In this document: positions 25,070 through 33,558 of the stretch, in pieces | Layout: each line of letters starts with the position of its first letter | How positions within the stretch are numbered: position 1 is the first letter of the stretch | The notes under the pieces: model-generated | Seen by the model: the letters and a program-made list of their open reading frames with translations, nothing else | Database searches by the model: none | Told to the model about the DNA's origin: nothing | Made by a program: the position numbers and the translations under genes | From: Phycisphaerales bacterium | GTDB taxonomy: Bacteria; Planctomycetota; Phycisphaerae; Phycisphaerales; SM1A02 | DNA: 64,000 nt | Assembly (NCBI GenBank): GCA_009691725.1 | Contig: SIAP01000003.1 | Location: 1 to 64,000, forward strand | Reading direction: 5' to 3'

Positions 25070-25930
25070 CTACCCGCGTGATGTTCGAACGGCGCGCTTG
25101 TCGTCTGCGCGTTTCCCTTCAAGTGCCCGACCGTTGACACCGTCGTGAACCGCCCGGACGAATTCAGCGATACGGCGGATTGCTTTGGAAGTTGGGTAGT
25201 CGCGCACCAGCGACGACAGTTTTGCTTCGCCTTCGCCGCCGCGCGCCCGATACATGCGCTTGTAGGCCTCTTTGACCGCTTCCATCTCCACGTCGGACAT
25301 TCCGATTCGGCTCATCGCCACATTGTTGTAGCCGCGAATTGCAGCGGGGCTGCCCTCCACCAACATGAAGGGCGGAACATCCTTCGACACGCGCGACATC
25401 GCGCCGACAAAGCCGCAATAGCCCACGCGCGCAAAGTGGTGCAGTCCAGCGCCGCCGCCAATGTTGGCATAGTCGTCGACATGCACATGCCCAGCCAACA
25501 TCACATTGTTTGCAAAGATGCAATGGCTGCCGATGATCGAGTCGTGGGCGATATGCACATTCCCCATGATGAGATTGTGTGATCCCACTCGGGTGATGCC
25601 CCCGCCGTTGCCAGTGCCTCGGTGGATCATGGCATGTTCACGAATCGTGTTGAAGTCACCCATCTCGAGCCAGGTGGGCTCGCCGTGAAATTTCAGATCC
25701 TGTGGATCGCCACCAATGATCGCAAAGGGATGGATCTCATTTCCCTTCCCCATGCGGGTCAACGATGTGATGTGACAGTGGGCGCGCAGGATGCAATCCG
25801 CACCGATATGGACGCGAGGACCAATCGTGCAGTATGGACCCACCGTCGCAGATGGAGCGATCTCCGCGGTTGGATCGATGATGGCAGTTGGATGAATCTT
25901 GTGCATCAGTTGTGTCGCGCTCGTTGTCAT
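25070..25930 (-). CDS. lpxA: UDP-N-acetylglucosamine acyltransferase
   Basis: 286 aa from ATG 25930, two bases after the lpxC/fabZ stop; the long ORF start is rejected. It is a left-handed beta-helix of hexapeptide repeats starting at HPTAIIDPTAEIAPSATVGPY. GGDPQDLKF, the catalytic His in NVHIAHDSIIG, and the C-terminal helical segment (RGYNNVAMSRIGMSD...KEAYKRMYR) are typical LpxA. It adds a 3-hydroxyacyl chain to UDP-GlcNAc, the first step of lipid A synthesis. A basic C-terminal tail (GKRADDKRAVRTSRG) is additional. Confidence 0.95.
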   Translation of the reverse strand: MTTSATQLMHKIHPTAIIDPTAEIAPSATVGPYCTIGPRVHIGADCILRAHCHITSLTRMGKGNEIHPFAIIGGDPQDLKFHGEPTWLEMGDFNTIREHAMIHRGTGNGGGITRVGSHNLIMGNVHIAHDSIIGSHCIFANNVMLAGHVHVDDYANIGGGAGLHHFARVGYCGFVGAMSRVSKDVPPFMLVEGSPAAIRGYNNVAMSRIGMSDVEMEAVKEAYKRMYRARGGEGEAKLSSLVRDYPTSKAIRRIAEFVRAVHDGVNGRALEGKRADDKRAVRTSRG

Positions 25931-25932
25931 TC

Positions 25933-27336
25933 TTACTCGAACTCTGCATCCACCATCATGAACCGAATCTGCGCCTCCGCGGCGAGTTTTCCTTGCACCC
26001 ACGCTCGGCACTGGACCGCGGCGCTCCGAGCGCTCGCGCGAAGGGTCTCAGCCTCGAGTACCAATTGATCGCCAGGCGTGACAGCCTTGCGCAACTTGAC
26101 CTTGTCGAGCGACAGTAATACAGCAACCTTGCCAGTGTGTTCAAGTGTCTGCGAGAGCAGGAGCCCGCCCAACTGTGCCATCGCTTCCACGATCATCACT
26201 CCGGGCATGATGGGAGTTCCCGGGTAATGACCTGGGAAAAACGGCTCATTGATCGTGACATTCTTGATTCCCACCGCGCGCCGTGACCCCTCGATTTCAA
26301 CGACGCGATCGACCAACAACATGGGGTATCGATGGGGCATGATTCGGGCGATGGCTCGCGCATCGAGCACTTTTCCCGTCCCGATCAGCAAGGATCGATG
26401 CGCGGCGTGGACTTGATCGAAGAGTCGCCGTGCGAGTCGCCGATTCAGTTCGTGCCCAGATCGTTGCGCGACGATCTTGCCCTGCAGTCGCACACCACAG
26501 AGGGCGAGGTCGCCGATGACATCAAGCACCTTGTGTCGGACGCACTCGTCTGGAAACCGGAACGCATTTTCGATCGGACCATCCTCGCCGATCACCAACG
26601 CATCGCGCGGAGTGAGGTGTCTGCAGAGTCCAGCAGCCCACAAGGACTCCGCTTCGGAGCGCAAACTGAATGTGCGAGCTGGCGCGATTTCGGTCGCGTA
26701 GTCATCGCGTGACAAGTTGAAGTGACGATTCTGTCGACCAATCGGTGCGGAGACATTCGAATAATCCAATTCGTAGGTGACTCGAAATCCGGGCTCATCT
26801 GAAGGGAGCGCAGCGATCAGCGCATCATCTTCTTCAATCACGATTGGTTCAGTGATGCGGTGGATCTGCTGCTTCGCATCCTGTGCGACGCGCCCCGCCA
26901 ACATGAGAGGCTCGAGGAACGGCAGCGCGGATCCATCTCCGGCGGGGATTTCGGGGCCGCGAAGTCGAATCGTGAGGTTGTCGATGCCGAGTCCAACGAT
27001 GGCGCTTAAACAATGTTCAACGGTTTCGATGGTGGCGTCGCCAACGCGCAGTGTCGTTCGACGCGGACGCGAGACGGCATTTGTGATGAGCCCTGGAATC
27101 GTGACTGGTGGATCGAGATCGATTCGTTCAAAGACGATCCCCGCGCCCGCAGGTGCCGGACAGAATTCGAGTTCGGCGTCGACGCCCAGCAGCAGACCCT
27201 TCCCCCGAACGATCGTCGAACTCCCAATGGTGTGTTGCTGGCGCTCATCTGGAAGTGACACGGTGCGCTCTGCGTGTCGAGGGAATCCGTTGGTGCTGGG
27301 AATGTCCGCCGGTGCAATTGGAGGGAGCGAACTCAT
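25933..27336 (-). CDS. lpxC/fabZ: Bifunctional UDP-3-O-acyl-GlcNAc deacetylase / 3-hydroxyacyl-ACP dehydratase
   Basis: 467 aa fusion. Residues 35-310 are LpxC: zinc His in VEHCLSAIVGLG, then VRHKVLDVIGDLALCG supplying His and Asp, and the catalytic His of GHELNRRL. Residues 320-467 are FabZ: RIMPHRYPMLLVDRV with the active His and FFPGHYPGTPIMPGVMIVEAMAQ with the active Glu. The deacetylase commits UDP-acyl-GlcNAc to lipid A; the dehydratase serves fatty acid elongation. Such fusions are known in Bacteroidetes, Chlorobi and planctomycetes. It overlaps lpxD as ATGA. The first 30 residues are non-conserved. Confidence 0.96.
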   Translation of the reverse strand: MSSLPPIAPADIPSTNGFPRHAERTVSLPDERQQHTIGSSTIVRGKGLLLGVDAELEFCPAPAGAGIVFERIDLDPPVTIPGLITNAVSRPRRTTLRVGDATIETVEHCLSAIVGLGIDNLTIRLRGPEIPAGDGSALPFLEPLMLAGRVAQDAKQQIHRITEPIVIEEDDALIAALPSDEPGFRVTYELDYSNVSAPIGRQNRHFNLSRDDYATEIAPARTFSLRSEAESLWAAGLCRHLTPRDALVIGEDGPIENAFRFPDECVRHKVLDVIGDLALCGVRLQGKIVAQRSGHELNRRLARRLFDQVHAAHRSLLIGTGKVLDARAIARIMPHRYPMLLVDRVVEIEGSRRAVGIKNVTINEPFFPGHYPGTPIMPGVMIVEAMAQLGGLLLSQTLEHTGKVAVLLSLDKVKLRKAVTPGDQLVLEAETLRASARSAAVQCRAWVQGKLAAEAQIRFMMVDAEFE

Positions 27337-28400
27337 GGCTCAAGCGATTCTAGAGAGGGGTTTGCCGATTTCCTCTCGGTCTCGACGAGCCTGATGAGGT
27401 TTCGCGCGAGTGGTGAGAGTCTCTGAAGCGCGAGAATGTGGCGCATTTCGACTTTGATCTCGCGTGCGGGCATTCCTCCCCAAGTCTCTCCGGCTGGCAC
27501 ATCGTGGATGAGTGCAGTACGCGCCGCCAGTTGCGCCCCCGATCCAACGCTTCGGTGATCGGCGATGCCTGTGCCGGCGCCAATCCGAACCCAGTCGCCG
27601 ATGGTGCACGAGCCCGCAATTCCGCTGAGACCAGCGATCACGGTGGAGCGCCCGATCTTTACGTTGTGCCCAATCTGGCAGTGATTATCGATCTTGGTTC
27701 CCGCTCCGATGCGCGTGGATCCAAACGTCCCTCGGTCAATGCAGGTGCAGCTGCCGACCTCAACATCATCCTCGAGCACCACATTCCCAAGATGTGGAAT
27801 GCGAACGAGACTTGTGCGATCGCTCGACGGGCGATAGCCAAAGCCTTCTGTGCCGATGACCGCACCAGCGTGCACGATCACCCGACTGCCGATCTCGCAA
27901 TTCTCGCGCACGACGACATTGGCGTGAACAATCGTCGCACTCCCGATGGTCACACCAGGATAAATGCGCGCCCCAGAGTGGATGACCACACCATGACCGA
28001 TACGGCAGTTCGCACCGATCCAGGCGTGTGGGCCCACCGAGATTCCAGAGGTGTCGAGGTTGTTGGTTTCGATGACCGCCGTCGGATGGACTCCGCGGGC
28101 GACATCAAGCGCCGGCGGAGCGAAGTGTTCCAAGAGCACGATCATTGCGAGGTCTGCGTTGTCGACTCGAATGAGCGCACGCGTGGTGGGATCGTGGCCA
28201 CCAACTTTCAGATCACGCGACACGACTGCAACTCCAGCTCGGCTGCCCTCCCAGAGCCTCGCGTACGCGGCATTGGAAATGAACGTCGCATCGCTTTCGG
28301 TCGCACTGCGCAGGTCGCTCACCCCAGAGATCACGATCGATGAGAGTCCTTCAAGGGTGCCGCCCGTCTTGGCGGCGATCTCCGCGGCGGTGACCTCCAT
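27333..28400 (-). CDS. lpxD: UDP-3-O-(3-hydroxyacyl)glucosamine N-acyltransferase
   Basis: 355 aa. The ATG at 28400 is preferred over the TTG one codon earlier; the preceding stop is 3 bases away. The N-terminal uridine-binding domain (LSSIVISGVSDLRSATESDATFI) is followed by a hexapeptide beta-helix with the catalytic His in QIGHNVKIG and the conserved GIAGSCTIGDWV. It adds the second acyl chain to the LpxC product. The C-terminal helix HILALQRLSPLARNLIRLVETE is longer than in E. coli. The gene order skp-lpxD-fabZ-lpxA matches the proteobacterial cluster. Confidence 0.96.
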   Translation of the reverse strand: MEVTAAEIAAKTGGTLEGLSSIVISGVSDLRSATESDATFISNAAYARLWEGSRAGVAVVSRDLKVGGHDPTTRALIRVDNADLAMIVLLEHFAPPALDVARGVHPTAVIETNNLDTSGISVGPHAWIGANCRIGHGVVIHSGARIYPGVTIGSATIVHANVVVRENCEIGSRVIVHAGAVIGTEGFGYRPSSDRTSLVRIPHLGNVVLEDDVEVGSCTCIDRGTFGSTRIGAGTKIDNHCQIGHNVKIGRSTVIAGLSGIAGSCTIGDWVRIGAGTGIADHRSVGSGAQLAARTALIHDVPAGETWGGMPAREIKVEMRHILALQRLSPLARNLIRLVETERKSANPSLESLEP

Positions 28401-28403
28401 CAA

Positions 28404-29063
28404 TCAACTCTTGCCGGCCGCCGTGGGCGGTGTCGATGGCGTTCTAGCAGATGGAGCTGGGGATGGGATGACAATGGACGGGTTCGCGGTACGGAAGTCG
28501 GCGTTCATCCGTTCAATGAGTGCGTCGGTGATGTCGAGTGCAGGGTTGCTGTAGAGCATGCGGCGACCGTTGATCTGCTGCATGGTTCCTTCGAGATTTG
28601 TGGGATTGATCACGGGAATTGTGTCATCAATGAAAATGAAGTCGATCTTCTGTTCCTTGGCGAGCATTGCACAGGTTGCGCGAATTGCGGCGTATGCATC
28701 GCGGACAGAATTTGCTTGCTCGGACTCCAACTTTAATTTCGCAAATGTCTGGAGGGCGCTCAAATCGCCAGCCTTCAAGACGGTCCTATCCATCGCCTCG
28801 TTATGCGCGGCCGATCCGGGCTGAAAACTCTCCAAATCCTCCTGCATGGTCCGCACCTCGTCGGTGACCGTCGCCAACCGCTTCTCCAACTCGCTGCGCA
28901 GCGTGACCGCGCGCGATTCAGATGCCTTCAACTGGTCAAGCGATCGATAGACCTTCTCAAGGTCAACGGATGCCACAACGGCGGGGGAGGTTGGAAAGTT
29001 TGCAGCGATCAGCACTGCGCCGACGACCAACGACAACGGAAGTAGAAAGCGATTCATGTTCAT
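28404..29063 (-). CDS. OmpH/Skp-like periplasmic chaperone (second copy)
   Basis: 219 aa from ATG 29063, which has GGAG 6 nt upstream; the ORF-track start is a TTG inside that region. A signal peptide (LLPLSLVVGAVLIAANF) is followed by ASVDLEKVYRSLDQLKA, the OmpH/Skp start, a long coiled coil (about 45-140), the FIFIDDTIPVINP strand region and a Pro/Ser/Thr tail. Skp trimers hold unfolded outer-membrane proteins in the periplasm for BamA. It lies 15 nt after the first copy and adjacent to lpxD. Confidence 0.85.
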   Translation of the reverse strand: MNMNRFLLPLSLVVGAVLIAANFPTSPAVVASVDLEKVYRSLDQLKASESRAVTLRSELEKRLATVTDEVRTMQEDLESFQPGSAAHNEAMDRTVLKAGDLSALQTFAKLKLESEQANSVRDAYAAIRATCAMLAKEQKIDFIFIDDTIPVINPTNLEGTMQQINGRRMLYSNPALDITDALIERMNADFRTANPSIVIPSPAPSARTPSTPPTAAGKS

Positions 29064-29078
29064 GGAAATCTCCAAAGG

Positions 29079-29732
29079 TTACGGGGCAGTCGTTGTGGCG
29101 GGCATCACCTGTGCCGATGGGGTCGGCGTCGCACGCGCGTTGTTCATCCGCAAGATGAGTTTCTCGGTGAGGTCGTCACCCTTGGCGGCGTAGAGCACGC
29201 GTCGGCGTGAAATCTGTTCGACGACCTGTTGCGCGAGTGGCATTTGACTGCGGCGGTCCCGCTGAAACTCTGCGCTGCCGTCAAAGACGATCACGTACTG
29301 ATAGCCCTCACTTTGCGCGAGTTTCTCGGACTCCGAAACGATCGATCGGAAGAGCCCCTCCCATCGCAGCGCCTGTTCGCGATCTGCTTCCGCCTGCTTG
29401 GTCATCGCCCATTCCTTGAGTTGCAGTTGCTCGAGCGCAAGCCCATCTCGCAGCGTCTGCCGCTCGGCGGGATCTGTGATCGCGTCCGATTCGCGGGCGC
29501 GGGCTTCCAACTGCTCTTTGCGCACCTTCAGTTCCTGCTCGAAGCGGTTTGCAAGTTGGGTGAGTTCGATTTCCATTTCACCGCGCTGCTGAATCTTGTC
29601 CAAGATCCGCCGAATATCGACATTCGCAACGGCGGATGGCTGCGCGCTCAGCCGACCTGCGGTGTATGCCGCGCTCCCGGCGACACAAGTTGCGGCGATC
29701 AGAATGGCAATGAAAAGTGAGGTCTTGTGCAT
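29079..29732 (-). CDS. OmpH/Skp-like periplasmic chaperone (first copy)
   Basis: 217 aa from ATG 29732, chosen because GGAG lies 6 nt before it; MEKR at 29744 lacks such a site. A signal peptide (TSLFIAILIAATCVAGSAAY) is followed by VANVDIRRILDKIQQRGEME, a Lys/Glu-rich coiled coil (about 50-130) and the YQYVIVFDGSAEFQ strand. It ends in a Pro/Thr tail. It is diverged from its neighbour rather than a recent duplicate: shared features are the fold and the RRVLYA/RRMLYS segment. It is transcribed with bamA, 65 nt downstream of it. Confidence 0.85.
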   Translation of the reverse strand: MHKTSLFIAILIAATCVAGSAAYTAGRLSAQPSAVANVDIRRILDKIQQRGEMEIELTQLANRFEQELKVRKEQLEARARESDAITDPAERQTLRDGLALEQLQLKEWAMTKQAEADREQALRWEGLFRSIVSESEKLAQSEGYQYVIVFDGSAEFQRDRRSQMPLAQQVVEQISRRRVLYAAKGDDLTEKLILRMNNARATPTPSAQVMPATTTAP

Positions 29733-29797
29733 ACGCTTCTCCATGGGAAATGGAGTGTAACCACAGACGGCTGTGACCCCCCCAATCAAAGTGTGCG

Positions 29798-32266
29798 CTA
29801 GAAGGGTAACTCCGCCGTGAAACTGAAGACTTCAGTCTGATCGGTCTCAAACTTCACAACGGGAATGGCAAAGTCAAACGCGAGCGGCGCAGGCCCGAGT
29901 TGTGGGATGTACAGGCGCAATCCGCAACCGATGGAGACGCGGTAGGGGGAGAGCGTCAGCGTATCTGTGACCGTTCCAGAATCTGTGAAGAGCACCCCTG
30001 CAACGAACTTGTCGAAGATGGGAACCTCGTACTGGGCTCCCGCAAAGAAGCGAAAATTGCCACCGATAGAATCGCCATTGGGGAGTCCATTCGACGTCAG
30101 CGTGGGAACGCCTTCGGGGGTGAGGGGTGGATCGACGCCAATCTCCGCCGGACTGAGCGGACTGATCGAACGAAACTGGAACCCGCGCAGGGATCGACCG
30201 CCGAGATAAAACTTCTCCGACACCGGCGCGTTGTTCTGAAAGATGTATCCAGTGCTCGCGTTCAGTCGCAGGACACTCTTGCGACCAAAGAAATCTTCGC
30301 TCAGTGGGAGAAACGTTGTGTAACTCGCGGTCGCCATCGGGAAGTTGTAGGAGCCTCCCATCGCACCGAAATACGCAATATCCGCTTCGAAGCGAGACCC
30401 TCGCGTGGGGTGCATGACGTTGTCAAAGCTTGTTCGTGCGAAGCCCAGCCCAAGGGAGTTGATGAATTCCGGACCGCGATCGTTGTAGACCGCAACAGGT
30501 GTGTCCGATGCGAACTTGGTGAGTGTCACACTTTGCAGCGTCATTCGCGCAGAGGCAGACCAGATATCGCCGAATGTGCGCGACAATCCAATCGTCGTCG
30601 CAATCCGCTCTTCGGTATAGGTGTTGTAGACACGATTGCGATAGAGCACACTCGATCCAAAGCCATAATCACTCTCGAGAAAACTTGGCTCTCCAAAGCT
30701 CACCGAGTAGTTGCTCACATCGACACCAGGCGAAATGCTGATGGCGAAACTCTGTCCCGCTCCGCGAAAGGCTCGCCCGCTGACGAATTCATCAAAGGTC
30801 TGAGGTCGATCAGCAATATCGAAGTTCTGTTGTTCAAGCGAAATCTGTCCGAAGAATCCCGAATCGCTCCCCACACCGACCCCGAAGTTGATGCTGCCCG
30901 TATTGCGCTCCTTCACTTCGACAAGTACATCGCGCACCCCTGCATTGTCGGCATCGGGGAGTTGCGGCGTGACGGTCGCCGCATTGAACAGACGGGTTCC
31001 CTCAAGTCGTTTCTTGGAGAGGTCGAGTTCGTGACCATCGAGTGGGCGTCCCGGTTGAATCCGGATTCGCCTGCGGACCACGTTGTCTTTGGTGATGTAG
31101 TTGCCTTGGATCCGGACGAGTCCGGCGATCACCGGTGCGGACTCTCGAACCGTCACAATCATGTCGACTTCGGCCTCTTCGCCGATTCGGATCCATGTTT
31201 GATCGACACGCGCATCGATGTACCCCATCGTCTGATAGGCCTCCGTGATCGCCTTCGTCGATGACTCCACCTTGTCCTGTGTGAACGCATCGCCGGGACG
31301 GATCACCATCAATCCAAGCACCTGCTCCGACTGCAGGACGCGCGGCTGGTCGCGAGCGGTGCCGTCGGTCGATTCGACGAGAACGGATCGAAGTCGATAC
31401 TGGCGGCCCTCGCTGATGACGAAGACCACCTTTGCCTCCTTCCCGCTCTCGGAAATCTCGACGCGCTTGTCGATTCGAACATCGATGAATCCGCGATCCT
31501 TGTAAAACCGATCGAGAGCCGCCACGTCGTCAATCAGGAGATCTTCATCCAAGTTGCCTGTGGAAAAAACAAAGACCCAAGGCTTGGTCTTGATCTGCGC
31601 ACCCAACTGATTCGTGTTGAACCGATCATTTCCAGAGAACACGATCTCCTTAATGCGAACGCGTGGTCCTTCAACAATTCGGAAGATCAAGATCCCTGTG
31701 TCGAGCAAACGCGTTTCGTCGACCTCGACTTCCACCATGTAGTTGCCCTTGCTGCGGTAGAGATTCTTGATCTTCTGCACTGCGCGCTCGAGCAGGAAGT
31801 CATCTCGTGGACCGCCCGGATAGAGACCAATGATCGCCCGCAACTCCTGGTCTGATGCGACTTTGTTCCCCACGACTTGAATGTCGCGAATGATGGGTTG
31901 TTCGATCACGATGTATCGAATGCGCACCGTTCCATCTGCCAGCAATTCTGCCTCCGCAGTCACCGAATCGAAGTGCCCCAACCGATAGAGCGTCGCAACA
32001 TCATCTTTGACTGCCGCAGACTCGAAGGGCTGCCCAGTGGCAATGCGCAGGTTGTTTCGGATCTCCTGTTCCGTGACTCGGCTGAGACCCACGATGACCA
32101 CTTCAGAGATCGGTCTATCCGCGAGCGATTCATCATCGAGGTTTGTCGTTGTCGCTGCACGTGCGTTCGTCCCGACCACGATCATCATGCACCCCAGAAG
32201 AATCCACAGCAGTCGATACCACAACAGTTTTCGTGAAGAGGTTTGCGGAGCGATCCAAACCGACAT
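29798..32266 (-). CDS. bamA: Outer membrane protein assembly factor BamA
   Basis: 822 aa from ATG 32266, where a signal sequence (LWYRLLWILLGCMMIVVG) follows; the longer ORF start is antisense to gcvT. Several POTRA domains span roughly 45-440 (ISEVVIVGLSRVTEQEIRNNL, IRDIQVVGNKV, IKEIVFSGNDRF, IAGLVRIQGNYIT), then the Omp85 beta-barrel with YLGGRSLRGFQFRS, equivalent to the conserved loop-6 region. The protein ends in aromatic-rich TAELPF with a terminal Phe, as in bacterial beta-signals. It folds proteins into the outer membrane, so this organism has a true outer membrane. TACCCT lies 9 nt before the ATG. Confidence 0.96.
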   Translation of the reverse strand: MSVWIAPQTSSRKLLWYRLLWILLGCMMIVVGTNARAATTTNLDDESLADRPISEVVIVGLSRVTEQEIRNNLRIATGQPFESAAVKDDVATLYRLGHFDSVTAEAELLADGTVRIRYIVIEQPIIRDIQVVGNKVASDQELRAIIGLYPGGPRDDFLLERAVQKIKNLYRSKGNYMVEVEVDETRLLDTGILIFRIVEGPRVRIKEIVFSGNDRFNTNQLGAQIKTKPWVFVFSTGNLDEDLLIDDVAALDRFYKDRGFIDVRIDKRVEISESGKEAKVVFVISEGRQYRLRSVLVESTDGTARDQPRVLQSEQVLGLMVIRPGDAFTQDKVESSTKAITEAYQTMGYIDARVDQTWIRIGEEAEVDMIVTVRESAPVIAGLVRIQGNYITKDNVVRRRIRIQPGRPLDGHELDLSKKRLEGTRLFNAATVTPQLPDADNAGVRDVLVEVKERNTGSINFGVGVGSDSGFFGQISLEQQNFDIADRPQTFDEFVSGRAFRGAGQSFAISISPGVDVSNYSVSFGEPSFLESDYGFGSSVLYRNRVYNTYTEERIATTIGLSRTFGDIWSASARMTLQSVTLTKFASDTPVAVYNDRGPEFINSLGLGFARTSFDNVMHPTRGSRFEADIAYFGAMGGSYNFPMATASYTTFLPLSEDFFGRKSVLRLNASTGYIFQNNAPVSEKFYLGGRSLRGFQFRSISPLSPAEIGVDPPLTPEGVPTLTSNGLPNGDSIGGNFRFFAGAQYEVPIFDKFVAGVLFTDSGTVTDTLTLSPYRVSIGCGLRLYIPQLGPAPLAFDFAIPVVKFETDQTEVFSFTAELPF

Positions 32267-32275
32267 GCGTTGGGA

Positions 32276-32281
32276 AGGGTA
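32276..32281 (-). promoter_or_regulatory. Putative -10 element (TACCCT) of bamA
   Basis: On the minus strand TACCCT lies 9 nt before the proposed bamA ATG, with no Shine-Dalgarno. It supports the choice of the internal start and a leader of a few nucleotides at most. The -35 is not evident. Confidence 0.4.
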
Positions 32282-32329
32282 TCCAACGCGCCGCGCTTGC
32301 GCAGTCGCGCTTCGACGGGTCACATCCGC

Positions 32330-32335
32330 TAGGCT
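32330..32335 (+). promoter_or_regulatory. Putative -10 element (TAGGCT) of gcvT
   Basis: TAGGCT lies 6 nt before the gcvT ATG, so the transcript would begin at or next to the start codon. The 75-nt gap to bamA leaves no room for a glycine riboswitch. Confidence 0.42.
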
Positions 32336-32341
32336 TGAGAA

Positions 32342-33472
32342 ATGACGACCACGCTTGCGCGGACTCCCTTCTATGACTTCCATGTCGAGCACGGGGGCAA
32401 GATGGTCGATTTCGCTGGGTGGGAAATGCCGCTGCTCTACACATCGATCATGGAGGAACATCGCCATTGTCGAACCGCAGTTGGTTTCTTCGATGTCTCA
32501 CACATGGGTCGACTGCGATTCAGCGGACGGCATGCGCGGAAGTTTCTCGACATGGTGTGCACGCGGCAAGTCTTTGGAATGCAAGTCGGTCAATGTCGAT
32601 ATGGCATCATCTGCAATGAGCAGGGCGGATGCCTTGATGATGTGATCATCTACTGTTTCGACGAGGCGGAGTATCTGATGGTCTGCAACGCTTCAAATCG
32701 AGCCAAGTTGCTGGCGCACTTTGCGGCGGTGAAGGGCGAGATGGCTTTCAAGTTGGAGGATCAAACGGAGTCCACTGCGATGGTTGCGTTGCAGGGTCCA
32801 AAGGCAATGGAGATCGTCGGTGCTCTCTCGCGCGAGATCCCCACGCTGAAGCGGTATCGATTTGTGCAGAAGAACATTATTGTCGTCAAGTTGATCGTCA
32901 GTCGCACGGGCTACACAGGTGAAGATGGAGTCGAGGTGATCCTCGGCGCATCAATGGCGCGCGCTGCGATGGGGATGTTTTTGAAAGATGTCAAAGCTGG
33001 CACGAGCCCCATCCGACCGATCGGACTCGCTGCGCGCGACACGCTTCGGATGGAAGCAGGAATGCCGTTGTATGGCCATGAAATCGATGAACAGACTGAT
33101 CCGTTGACTGCGGGGCTCGCATTTGGCGTCAAGATTGACAAGGGTGCTGACGATGAGCGCATCGGTCGATTCATCGGGCAATCCGCGCTCGAACAGATTG
33201 CAGCAGTCGGGTGCGTGCGCAAGCTCGTCGGGCTTGGTCTTGAAGGGCGACGCAGCGCACGACAAGGAATGGAAGTTCGGCTCGGGGAAAGAGTGGTGGG
33301 ACGAGTGACCAGTGGATGTCTCTCTCCGACACTGGACCGCCCCATTGCGATGGCCATCGTCGATGCAGAGTGCACCGCAGTCGGCACGGCACTTGAAGTT
33401 GATCTGCGGGGCACCCGAGTTCCCGCGATTGTCGAGCCGATGCCGTTCGTCCGTGCTCAAGTCAAAGTGTGA
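32342..33472 (+). CDS. gcvT: Aminomethyltransferase, glycine cleavage system T protein
   Basis: 376 aa. The start TPFYDFHVEHGGKMVDFAGWEMPLLY, the FFDVSHMGRLRFSG segment and SRTGYTGEDGVEV are typical of GcvT, as is the C-terminal barrel with RRSARQGMEV and VTSGCLSPTLDRPIAMA. It transfers the methylene group from the aminomethyl-lipoyl H protein to tetrahydrofolate and releases ammonia. Genes for GcvH and GcvP are not in this window, so the system is split or they lie beyond the edges. It is divergent from bamA and convergent with the sigma factor gene; the 86-nt gap holds an imperfect repeat of CCAGTTGTTC. Confidence 0.95.
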   Translation: MTTTLARTPFYDFHVEHGGKMVDFAGWEMPLLYTSIMEEHRHCRTAVGFFDVSHMGRLRFSGRHARKFLDMVCTRQVFGMQVGQCRYGIICNEQGGCLDDVIIYCFDEAEYLMVCNASNRAKLLAHFAAVKGEMAFKLEDQTESTAMVALQGPKAMEIVGALSREIPTLKRYRFVQKNIIVVKLIVSRTGYTGEDGVEVILGASMARAAMGMFLKDVKAGTSPIRPIGLAARDTLRMEAGMPLYGHEIDEQTDPLTAGLAFGVKIDKGADDERIGRFIGQSALEQIAAVGCVRKLVGLGLEGRRSARQGMEVRLGERVVGRVTSGCLSPTLDRPIAMAIVDAECTAVGTALEVDLRGTRVPAIVEPMPFVRAQVKV

Positions 33473-33558
33473 ATGGCGCGAGCGGGATTGGTCGCTCGCC
33501 AATTGTTGACCAGTTGTTCCCCAATCTTTGGCCAGTTGTTCGCCAGACGCGATCCTAT

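Noticed and set aside
29900-31264. 454-aa plus-strand ORF
   Set aside because: It is the antisense shadow of bamA; the minus-strand frame has clear POTRA and barrel motifs.
32267-32341. Glycine riboswitch upstream of gcvT
   Set aside because: Only 75 nt separate the divergent start codons and a -10 sits 6 nt before the ATG, leaving no leader.
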